Notes under the pieces: model-generated
What the model was told of the DNA's origin: nothing
What the model saw: the letters and a program-made list of their open reading frames with translations, nothing else
The model's database searches: none
In this document: one piece after another, positions 34,012 to 41,310 of the stretch
Position numbering within the stretch: the first letter of the stretch is position 1
Layout: each line of letters begins with the position of its first letter
DNA from: a bacterium
GTDB taxonomy: Bacteria > Zhuqueibacterota > Zhuqueibacteria > Zhuqueibacterales > Geothermadaptataceae
Direction of reading: 5' to 3'
Assembly: GCA_024275575.1 (NCBI GenBank)
Contig: JAJRYV010000079.1
Coordinates: forward strand, 1-63,050
DNA length: 63,050 nucleotides
Made by a program: the position numbers and the translations under genes

Positions 34012-34422
34012 ATGACTGCAATCAGGCAAAACATCCAAATCGAGGCCCCTGTGTCTCGGGTGTGGCCGTTGTTCGATATTCGCAAGTGGCCGGAAATATC
34101 TAAAATCTATACCGCTGTTTCGATTAATACGAAAATTGTGCGACTCAAAACCACGGCAGAAATCATCTCCCGCTTCAGCCTGATGAAAATTCATTACGCC
34201 GTCATGATTTCAGCATGGTTGGAAAATGAAAAACTCGCATACAACCGTTTTGACGGCCCTCTGCCCGGTCATAGCGAATGGATTTTGTCAAAGATAGAAA
34301 ACGGGACTCGAATAGATTTTCGCAATGATTTTTTACATAATCTTGGGTCTGGACTGCAGCAGGAAATCGCTGAAAATATGCAGAATTTTCTGCAGGATCT
34401 GAAGCGATTTGCGGAAGAATAA
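34012..34422 (+). CDS. SRPBCC (polyketide cyclase/START-like) family protein
   Basis: A 136-residue protein with the helix-grip signature: TAIRQNIQIEAPVSRVWPLFDIRKWPEIS at the start, a beta-rich middle (DGPLPGHSEWIL) and a long C-terminal helix (LQQEIAENMQNFLQDLKRFAEE). Members bind hydrophobic ligands in a deep pocket. No catalytic residue can be named. It starts 11 bases after the ParA-like gene and may be co-transcribed, though such proteins are common and the link could be chance. It converges on the esterase gene. Confidence 0.75.
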   Translation: MTAIRQNIQIEAPVSRVWPLFDIRKWPEISKIYTAVSINTKIVRLKTTAEIISRFSLMKIHYAVMISAWLENEKLAYNRFDGPLPGHSEWILSKIENGTRIDFRNDFLHNLGSGLQQEIAENMQNFLQDLKRFAEE

Positions 34423-34451
34423 TCCCCCCCTTTTCCCTTCGATAAAAATAG

Positions 34452-35225
34452 TTAGAAAAGTTTTTCGAGAAAAGCACGAATTTCAGCGACCATCGCCGGG
34501 AGATTATCGTAATGCACCCAGTGACCGGCTTCAGGAATTGTCGTTATTTTCGCCTGTGGAAAATGATGATGGATGTGTGTTTCATCTTGCTCACGAATAT
34601 ACTCCGAGCGTTCCCCGCGAATAAAAAGCGCTGGTCCGTTATAACGGGCCATGGGTGCCGGGCGATAGGTTTGCATTTCGATTAAATAGTGCCGCAGTGC
34701 CGGTAAATTGGCCCGCCAGCGGAAGGGAAGTGTCGTTTTCAGGTTGGTTAAAATAAACTGTCGAACCAATGGATCGGGAATCAATAACGCCAGATGGTCA
34801 TCGATTTCATGCCTGCTTTTAAACGAGCTTAAATCGATATTTCCCATGGTGGCGAGAATATCCATCACCGGACTACGCTGGGCGCGTGGCACGATATCCA
34901 CTACAATCAGTGCCTGAACAGAAGTACTCGAATGAAACGCCGCTTCACAGGCAATCAACCCTCCCAGGGAATGCCCCAGCACGATACACGGGGCAGAATT
35001 TGTATCCTGCTGCAATGCATAAAAATCATCGACCAAACCGGCGGTATGATGCAGCTCATCATGCGGCGAATGGCCATGATTGCGTAAATCCGGAACGATC
35101 ACCCGGTGATGCTCAGCAAAGATTTTGGCTGCGGTATGCCAGTTGCGTCCGGAACCGAGAATACCGTGCAAAATGATGATCGCCGGTTCTTTTTCGCCAT
35201 AATGCCGTTGAAATAATTTCATCAT
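34452..35225 (-). CDS. Alpha/beta hydrolase (YbfF-like esterase)
   Basis: A 257-residue serine hydrolase. The nucleophile elbow is GHSLGG, the oxyanion loop is LHGILGSGRNW, and the C-terminal catalytic His is in AGHWVHYD. PDLRNHGHSPH and the overall order are those of YbfF/ABHD11-type esterases that act on acyl esters or thioesters. Two adjacent ATG codons (35225 and 35222) are possible starts; neither has a clear Shine-Dalgarno. It is not in an obvious operon. Confidence 0.88.
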   Translation of the reverse strand: MMKLFQRHYGEKEPAIIILHGILGSGRNWHTAAKIFAEHHRVIVPDLRNHGHSPHDELHHTAGLVDDFYALQQDTNSAPCIVLGHSLGGLIACEAAFHSSTSVQALIVVDIVPRAQRSPVMDILATMGNIDLSSFKSRHEIDDHLALLIPDPLVRQFILTNLKTTLPFRWRANLPALRHYLIEMQTYRPAPMARYNGPALFIRGERSEYIREQDETHIHHHFPQAKITTIPEAGHWVHYDNLPAMVAEIRAFLEKLF

Positions 35226-35350
35226 GCAAAAGTGTACTTTTCACGTCAGTATTAAAGTCTTACCGAGACAGTTTTGATAAAACAAGTTGCCTTCGAAGGC
35301 TGGATTGATATTTTAGCAGGCAGTAATGTACGGGGTGGTCGCACGTAGTA

Positions 35351-36814
35351 TCAATCGTTCAGATCGGCGTAGTATGATAGCAACCATTCGGCATAGACCC
35401 GCAATCCTGCGATGTGGTCGATTTCAATTTTTGTAAATTCCACTTTGGGCGTGATATCGGGTTCCGCTGCCCAGAAGTGATGCACAGCCATCGCAGCGCC
35501 TGTTGCGCCGGCCTCAGTAAGGTTCGATGAATAGAGTTCATTGGGCTGCAACAGCATGGCTAATATTTTCACAAACCAGGGGTTCTGATTGAATTTTCCA
35601 TCGATAAAATAACGCTGAATCTGATTTTGATTGACGTTTTCCAGGCAGAATGAAGTTAGCACGGCCAGATCGAGGCACAGGCGTGCGTAGGCTTCTTCGG
35701 CGCACTCGAAAACGCTCAGGTCCCATTCGGTTTTTGCGATGTTGGGAAACGGTCCGGTGCCGGCTGTGGCCTGCGCCACAAGCATGCCCTGTGAGGGGGT
35801 GGCAAAAAATTTCTGCAGATATGCCTGCAACGGTTTTTCCGGAGTAACGGGCTGTGCCCCAAAATGTTCGTCAATACGTTGCAGTTGGAACTCATGTTCC
35901 CGTCCGGCAAAATTGCGTGAGGCGCGTACTTTTTGCAAATGGGGCGTTAAATAGTAGCGGGTTCCCATGGCCAGGTCCCGTTCCGTTAGGGAAAAATCAG
36001 CAAAAGGATTGAGTGCAATATTCCAGCTTCCCGTCTCAAGGAGCACGAATTCCTCATCCGTCGCCTGCCAATAGGCTGAAAGCGCGGCAGCCGCATCATG
36101 CACGCCTGCCCCAACCGTCAGGGATTTTGTTATACGGATGAGTTTTTTATACTCGTTGTTTAGTTGACAGAGATTAAGCGGATTATTCAGCTTGGGCATT
36201 TTCTCAAGCCAGTCCAGACTTTTGAGAACATCATAACTCGGAGCCATCATGTTAAAATCCCAGAGCAAGGTGTGGGTGCCATAGCAACTGGCTTCACTAA
36301 TGACCGCGCCTGTCAGGCGATAGATGACATATTGGGGCAGAAAAAGTGAATAGCGGATTTTATCGGCGATTTCCGGACGTTTGTGGCGAAAATAATATAA
36401 TTGTTTTGCGACATTCAAAAACCGTGACAAAACCGGGGTGCCCAGGCGTTTGCAGCCGCCGGGAACTGTGCTGAGCCAGGTTTTGAATTCTTCGTCAAAA
36501 CCTTCCGGCACAGCCGAGGTGTAAGCCAGTAATGGATGCAGCAATTCACCTTTCTCGTCGATATGCGCCACCGTTGCGCCGAAAGAACAGACATTGAGTG
36601 CGCGAATACAAAACTGACGATCATCACCGATTAATTTGAGCTGCCGCAGAAACCATGAAAACATCGAATCAAAATCATCAAACAGGAAACCGTTCTCGCC
36701 CTGCAGCAGGGGAAAACTGGAGCGGGTTTCGTGTATAATATTCAATTCTTCATCGAACAGAAACAGGCGTGTATTCGATTTGCCAATATCAAGGATTAGC
36801 GAAACATCCCGCAT
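35351..36814 (-). CDS. FGGY-family carbohydrate kinase
   Basis: A 487-residue sugar kinase of the FGGY fold, with two actin-like ATPase domains. The first opens with LILDIGKSNTRLFLFD (phosphate loop 1). The catalytic base is D240 in VGAGVHDAAAAL. The C-terminal domain has LLETGSWNIALNP and AGATGAAMAVHHF for adenine binding. The order is like L-fuculose and L-rhamnulose kinases, so a deoxy-sugar ketose is a fair guess, but isomerase and aldolase partners are missing. GAGGAG lies six bases before the ATG. A sugar-type regulator and a symporter gene lie within 4.5 kb on the other strand. Confidence 0.86.
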   Translation of the reverse strand: MRDVSLILDIGKSNTRLFLFDEELNIIHETRSSFPLLQGENGFLFDDFDSMFSWFLRQLKLIGDDRQFCIRALNVCSFGATVAHIDEKGELLHPLLAYTSAVPEGFDEEFKTWLSTVPGGCKRLGTPVLSRFLNVAKQLYYFRHKRPEIADKIRYSLFLPQYVIYRLTGAVISEASCYGTHTLLWDFNMMAPSYDVLKSLDWLEKMPKLNNPLNLCQLNNEYKKLIRITKSLTVGAGVHDAAAALSAYWQATDEEFVLLETGSWNIALNPFADFSLTERDLAMGTRYYLTPHLQKVRASRNFAGREHEFQLQRIDEHFGAQPVTPEKPLQAYLQKFFATPSQGMLVAQATAGTGPFPNIAKTEWDLSVFECAEEAYARLCLDLAVLTSFCLENVNQNQIQRYFIDGKFNQNPWFVKILAMLLQPNELYSSNLTEAGATGAAMAVHHFWAAEPDITPKVEFTKIEIDHIAGLRVYAEWLLSYYADLND

Positions 36815-37265
36815 TCATTGCTCCTCACCCATGGGCGTTTAAATGGCTGCTACATTTTATCCTGATTTTATCGTAAAAAAACAAATTGCATGCGATACAA
36901 TTCCAACAAAAATTAAATGTTTATTATAGTTAAAAAAAAGAGTAAAAACAAGCACGCAATGTTGGATTTAATTGCCCTGCCCCGGTTTTCTTTGGCGCTT
37001 CACCTGTTGTGTATTCCGGGTCTCCACTTACCCGACAAATAGAATTTTAGCTTGCCCTGTTCAGGCATTTAGACCTCTATTCTATGAGAACCTGTTTAAA
37101 CACAAAAAGGTAAACCTGACTCCCCTATTCCAGGATATGCAGTGTAATCTTTCGGTGGAGTGACGCGCTGGGCAGCGTCCAATTCAGTGGAAACAATTTT
37201 ACCAGATATTGCGATATAACAGGACTGCAAGAAAACCGGTGCATTCAAAAATATGTGGAGGAGCG
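36815..37265. other. Divergent intergenic region
   Basis: About 450 bases between the divergent kinase and lipoprotein genes. No gene, terminator or strong operator palindrome is seen. The open frames here lack ribosome-binding sites and have unlikely composition. Confidence 0.5.
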
Positions 37266-37916
37266 ATGTTTAAAAAAATTGCAGAAATCATCTTTTTTTC
37301 AATTCCGGCGTTCATGTTGTGTAGCTGTGAATTTTCGGTGAATGAATCTTATCACCTGAGCGATGGTGAAAAGATGAACAGCGGCATAAACACGATCAAC
37401 GGTGTGATTGAAATCGGCGCTAATTGTGTTGTCAGAGGTACTTGTCGCACTGTAAATGGAAATATTACGGTCGGGCGCAATTCCATTATCAAGGGGATCC
37501 AGACAGTAAACGGGGCTGTTGAAATCGGTGAAAACGTGACTGTAAAACGGGATATTAAAACGGTGACCAGCAAGATGTTCTGTGATAAAGGCAGCCATAT
37601 TTCCGGTGATATATTCGCCATTAACGCGAATATTAAACTTAGAGGGTGCCGGATCAAAGGCGATGTTGAGGTGAAAGTCGGTAAAATTGTTTTGCAGGAC
37701 AAGACTGAAGTTCATGGCAGTATCATCATTGGAGAAACCGGCAACACCTACGAATTCGGCGAACCGGCAAGTGTAGAAATTTACATCTTGGGCGGCTCGA
37801 TTATCGAGGGAGATATCGATATTCGCCAAAATGGGGTGGATACACGGGTTCACCTCGCTTCGGGCGGGTCGGTTCGTGGAGAAATTAATGCTGCACTGGT
37901 CATCCGTGACCCGTAA
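37266..37916 (+). CDS. Lipoprotein with 'TVNG' beta-solenoid repeats (polymer-forming family)
   Basis: A 216-residue lipoprotein with signal peptide and lipobox (MLCSC). The mature part is built of short repeats of the form T-V/I-N-G-x-I-x-I-G, at INTINGVIEIG, CRTVNGNITVG and IQTVNGAVEIG, then less regular coils to the C-terminus. This pattern forms a beta-solenoid like that of bactofilin-type or 'polymer-forming' proteins. It may assemble on the inner face of the outer membrane. GGAGGAG lies four bases before the ATG at 37266; the longer frame to 37209 would hide the signal peptide. Confidence 0.82.
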   Translation: MFKKIAEIIFFSIPAFMLCSCEFSVNESYHLSDGEKMNSGINTINGVIEIGANCVVRGTCRTVNGNITVGRNSIIKGIQTVNGAVEIGENVTVKRDIKTVTSKMFCDKGSHISGDIFAINANIKLRGCRIKGDVEVKVGKIVLQDKTEVHGSIIIGETGNTYEFGEPASVEIYILGGSIIEGDIDIRQNGVDTRVHLASGGSVRGEINAALVIRDP

Positions 37917-37990
37917 TTTGCATACATCAGCGGTCAAAAATATGTGCCCAGCTTGCTGCCTATCGGATTTTCTGATTCACAAAACTATTG

Positions 37991-38032
37991 CAAATCGTTG
38001 ATGAATTGTTTATCGTAAACGCAAACGATTGC
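37991..38032 (+). promoter_or_regulatory. Pair of LacI-type operator-like sites
   Basis: Two CAA-N4-TTG boxes, at 37991-38000 and 38022-38031, lie 31 bp apart, about three helical turns. The second expands to GCAAACGATTGC (38021-38032), which has the central CG and flanking dyad of LacI/PurR-family operators with one mismatch. They are 26 to 67 bases before the LacI start, so autoregulation is likely. Confidence 0.6.
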
Positions 38033-38057
38033 CTCTTAACTCATAAAATTTTCAATA

Positions 38058-39086
38058 ATGGCCGTTACGTTACGCGATATCGCCCGCAAAGCCCGGGTTC
38101 ATCCTTCGACAGTTTCGCGGATTTTGCAGAACAATCGCACCGTAAAAATTTCCGAGGAAACCCGCAAACGCATTCTCGCTATCGCACGCGAGCTGGATTA
38201 TCAGCCTAACGAACTGGCGCGTGCTTTCCGCCTGCGCAAAACACAAACGATCGGTCTTATCATCCCCGATATTTCCAACTCGTTTTTCTCCGGTATTTCC
38301 CACAGTATTGAAAAGCAAATTTACGATGCCGGTTATAACCTCGTGGTTTGCAATACCAATGAGAATCTTGAAAAAGAACGCAAATACGTACGCAATCTGA
38401 TGAACCGCGGCATCGATGGAATGATCATCGCAACCTGCCAGAACGATGAAAAATATTTTAGCGATTTAAAAAAAAAGAGCCTCCCTTTTGTGCTTATCGA
38501 TCGTTTTTTCGCCAACCTCGCTACCAATTGTGTGTTCAGCGATAACAAAAACTCAGCATTTGCCGCCGTTGAAAAATTGAAAAATTTAGGACACCGGCGC
38601 ATCGGTTTTCTGCGCGGCAGAGCGCAGCTTTCAACCATCAGATTACGCCTGCAGGGCTATCTCGAGGCAATCAGACAATTCAATCTCGATGATGAAAACG
38701 AACTTATCGCTGGTGATGGCTTTACCGTTGAAGAAGGGTATGCTGCGACAAAATCGCTACTTACTCTGCAAAATCCACCAACAGCCTTGCTCACCTCCGG
38801 CAACCGGTTGGTTATCGGGGCGATGCAGGCGATCAAAGAATTGCAGTTGAAATTGCCGGATGATTTATCACTCATTGCATACACAGATAATTTATTTACG
38901 CCGTATCTGGCTTGCCCGTTAACGACGATTTCACATCCTCTTGCAGAAATGGGAGAATCTGCTGTCAATCTTTTAATGCAAAAAATCTCCAGGCCGGAGG
39001 ATAAAACTGTGGTTCAAATTGAAGTGAAAACGATTTTTTCAGTGCGTGAATCCATTTCCGCCTGCCGTCCGCGCATGGATGAATAG
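38058..39086 (+). CDS. LacI-family transcriptional regulator
   Basis: A 342-residue regulator. The N-terminal helix-turn-helix (TLRDIARKARVHPSTVSRIL) with hinge helix (NELARAFRLRKT) binds operator DNA, and the rest is a periplasmic-binding-protein-like sugar sensor (about 60-330). The effector is unknown but is usually a sugar or sugar phosphate. Two operator-like boxes sit just upstream. The symporter gene follows 96 bases downstream on the same strand and is its likely target. No clear Shine-Dalgarno precedes the ATG. Confidence 0.95.
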   Translation: MAVTLRDIARKARVHPSTVSRILQNNRTVKISEETRKRILAIARELDYQPNELARAFRLRKTQTIGLIIPDISNSFFSGISHSIEKQIYDAGYNLVVCNTNENLEKERKYVRNLMNRGIDGMIIATCQNDEKYFSDLKKKSLPFVLIDRFFANLATNCVFSDNKNSAFAAVEKLKNLGHRRIGFLRGRAQLSTIRLRLQGYLEAIRQFNLDDENELIAGDGFTVEEGYAATKSLLTLQNPPTALLTSGNRLVIGAMQAIKELQLKLPDDLSLIAYTDNLFTPYLACPLTTISHPLAEMGESAVNLLMQKISRPEDKTVVQIEVKTIFSVRESISACRPRMDE

Positions 39087-39182
39087 ATCAAAAATTTTAC
39101 CGGCTCCTGCCAGCTGCAAATCAGGCGTATCACCCGGGATAATAGTCTTAACAAACAAAACCAGCATTGAAGGAGAGGAAAA

Positions 39183-40694
39183 GTGCTTCACGGAATCGAT
39201 TATTTTATCGTCATTGCCTACATGGCCGGTATGTTGGGGCTTGGCTACTATTTCCGCAATTTTGTCAACAGCTCACATGATTATTTTCTCGGCGGGCGCA
39301 GCATGCCCTTCTGGGCGATCGCCATGTCCATCGTTGTTTCCGATATTGGTGCTTTGGATTTTGTCGGCGTTTCCGGGCAGGCTTATCGTTTCGGCATTTC
39401 ACCGGCAAATTTCGACTGGCTTGGCTCCGTACCAGCGATGCTGCTCGCTGCTTTTATCTTCGTTCCTTATTTCTGGAAAGCCGGTATTTACACGATCCCC
39501 GAATATCTCGGGCGGCGTTACAACAATAAAGTGCGCACATTAGCATCGCTGACCTGGATCATTTTCTTTGCTTTTAATCTCGGCGTCTTGTTTTGGGCCA
39601 GCGCCGTCTTCCTCGAAGCGATCATGGGCTGGCCGATTTGGCTGTCCATCTTCCTCACCGCAGGCATTGTGGGACTTTATACTTATTTTGGCGGTATCAC
39701 CGCTGTGGTGATGACGGATGTGGTGCAAATGATCATCATGTTTGTCGGTGGTTTCACCCTGGTATTTCTCGCTTTTCATCACATTGGCGGCTGGGACGCC
39801 ATGGTGCAAAAAATCACCGCAATGGGGCCGCAATATCAGAATCATTTCGAACTGGTCTTACCGACCGACACACCGACGCCGTTCCCCTGGACCGGTATTT
39901 TATTCGGCCTGACCTTTGTTATGGCTAATGCCTACATGATCGGCAACCAGACCGTGGTGCAACGCTGCCTAACCGCGAAAAATGAATGGCATGCAAAAAT
40001 GAGCATGATCATGGCCGCCTTTTTAAAAATGTTTATTCCCGTGCTCGTCCTGTTTCCCGGGCTTATCGCCATCGTCATGCTGCCGGGGCTCGATGACGGC
40101 GATAAAGCGTTGCCGTTGATGATCAAAAAGATTTTGCCCCCGGGTCTCATCGGGCTGATGTTTTCCGCGTTTTTTGCCGGTCTCATGTCCAGCCTCGACT
40201 CCATGCTCAATTCTACCGCAACTTTGTGGACAAAAGATATTTATCAACCCTACATAAAAAAAGATGCACCGGATCAGCACTATTTAAAAGTGGGCAAAAT
40301 TGTTACCGCCGTCATCCTGCTCTTCGGTATTGCCACAGCACCGGTGAGCAGCTCGTTTCCCGGCATTTACGTCGCTATCCAAACATTCCTCTCATTTTTT
40401 CAGGGACCGATTTTTGCGTTATTGTTCCTCGGTATATTCTGGAAACGAGCCACGCAATGGGGCGGCCTGGCAGGTTTGGTCATCGGCATTGCTTCTTCCG
40501 CAACGCTGCATATATTCAGCGACCAGTTTTTCACCATTCAGGACCCGTTTCTTTATGTCTCCTGGTGGTCTTTCGTCGTCGGAGTTGTCGTTACCGTGAG
40601 CGTCAGTTTATTTACTGCCCCGCATGACGATCAACATTTATCCGGCTTGGTTTATAGACTGGCAGAAAATTTAACAGAAAAAGGAGGCCAGTAA
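39183..40694 (+). CDS. Sodium:solute symporter (SSS/SGLT family)
   Basis: A 503-residue membrane protein with about 13 or 14 helices of the LeuT-like SSS fold. The early DYFLGGRSMPFWAIAMSIVVSDIGA and the later MFSAFFAGLMSSLDSMLNS are family signatures; the latter carries the Ser/Ser-Asp residues of the Na2 site. The substrate is probably a sugar, as suggested by the LacI gene upstream and a sugar kinase nearby. The start is a GTG at 39183 after AAGGAGAGG. Its TAA shares a base with the ATG of the next small gene (TAATG), so the two are coupled. Confidence 0.93.
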   Translation: MLHGIDYFIVIAYMAGMLGLGYYFRNFVNSSHDYFLGGRSMPFWAIAMSIVVSDIGALDFVGVSGQAYRFGISPANFDWLGSVPAMLLAAFIFVPYFWKAGIYTIPEYLGRRYNNKVRTLASLTWIIFFAFNLGVLFWASAVFLEAIMGWPIWLSIFLTAGIVGLYTYFGGITAVVMTDVVQMIIMFVGGFTLVFLAFHHIGGWDAMVQKITAMGPQYQNHFELVLPTDTPTPFPWTGILFGLTFVMANAYMIGNQTVVQRCLTAKNEWHAKMSMIMAAFLKMFIPVLVLFPGLIAIVMLPGLDDGDKALPLMIKKILPPGLIGLMFSAFFAGLMSSLDSMLNSTATLWTKDIYQPYIKKDAPDQHYLKVGKIVTAVILLFGIATAPVSSSFPGIYVAIQTFLSFFQGPIFALLFLGIFWKRATQWGGLAGLVIGIASSATLHIFSDQFFTIQDPFLYVSWWSFVVGVVVTVSVSLFTAPHDDQHLSGLVYRLAENLTEKGGQ

Positions 40695-40903
40695 TGCTGA
40701 ATTTCGAATGGCTATCCGGCGTTCCGATGAACGTTGCCAACAGCATGTTTCTCATCCTTTTTGTGCTCATTGGAATTGCTATTCTATTCGTGCCAAAGGA
40801 TTATATCTACGAGGGTTTAAAAGAAATCAAGTGGTATCATAATTTAAAAATCTGGGCGCTCGGAGATTTGCTCTTTATCGCCTGGGTCTACTATATTTTT
40901 TAA
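40694..40903 (+). CDS. Small membrane protein coupled to the symporter
   Basis: A 69-residue protein with two likely transmembrane helices (about 15-34 and 52-69) and a charged loop (DYIYEGLKEIKWYHNLK) between them. It starts inside the symporter stop codon (TAATG), and AAGGAGG lies just before it within the symporter gene. Strict coupling to a transporter suggests an accessory subunit for stability or regulation. I do not recognise the family. Confidence 0.8.
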   Translation: MLNFEWLSGVPMNVANSMFLILFVLIGIAILFVPKDYIYEGLKEIKWYHNLKIWALGDLLFIAWVYYIF

Positions 40904-40933
40904 CCTGGCGAATAAAAAAAGGAATGTGGATAA

Positions 40934-41143
40934 ATGGAAGAATATGCAGAAAAACTGAAGAACGCCAAAATCAATAACGTGCTCGGGATGTTCGTTTTAT
41001 TTTTTGGTATCGTCATTCTGATCGCGGTAATTTTTACCGAAACGACGCTCGGAAAACAGACTAATATCATCGCCGGTCTGATCCTCAGCGGTATCGGCGG
41101 AGCAATGATGTTAAAAGCACGACAGGTTTTGCGACAGAAGTAA
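40934..41143 (+). CDS. Small two-helix membrane protein
   Basis: A 69-residue protein with two hydrophobic helices (about 16-35 and 44-60) and a basic C-terminus (KARQVLRQK). It follows the previous small gene by 30 bases, with AAAGGA before the ATG, and closes the symporter operon ahead of a strong terminator. Function unknown. Confidence 0.78.
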   Translation: MEEYAEKLKNAKINNVLGMFVLFFGIVILIAVIFTETTLGKQTNIIAGLILSGIGGAMMLKARQVLRQK

Positions 41144-41184
41144 TCTTTCCCCCGGCGAGATACTTTTAGAAATTATTGAGTTAA

Positions 41185-41220
41185 GCCACTGAAACGCACG
41201 GATTAAACACTGATTTTAAT
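41185..41220. repeat. Degenerate intergenic repeat copy
   Basis: The bases GCCACTGAAACGCACGGATT and those that follow to 41220 resemble the same short intergenic repeat family as in 27372-27858. A weak match, recognised by eye. Confidence 0.35.
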
Positions 41221-41237
41221 TTATCTGTTTATATTTT

Positions 41238-41288
41238 CAAATTAAAGAAGCCTCAGGAGTAATTTTCTGCTGAGGCTTCTTTAATTTG
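41238..41288. terminator. Bidirectional intrinsic terminator
   Basis: A 19-bp perfect stem (41238-41256 with 41270-41288) with a 13-base loop between convergent genes. T-rich arms on both strands suit termination in both directions. Confidence 0.92.
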
Positions 41289-41310
41289 AAATCGCAGCGG
41301 GGAACGTCGG

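Noticed and set aside
36972-37163. 63-codon frame before the repeat lipoprotein gene
   Set aside because: Improbable composition and no ribosome-binding site.
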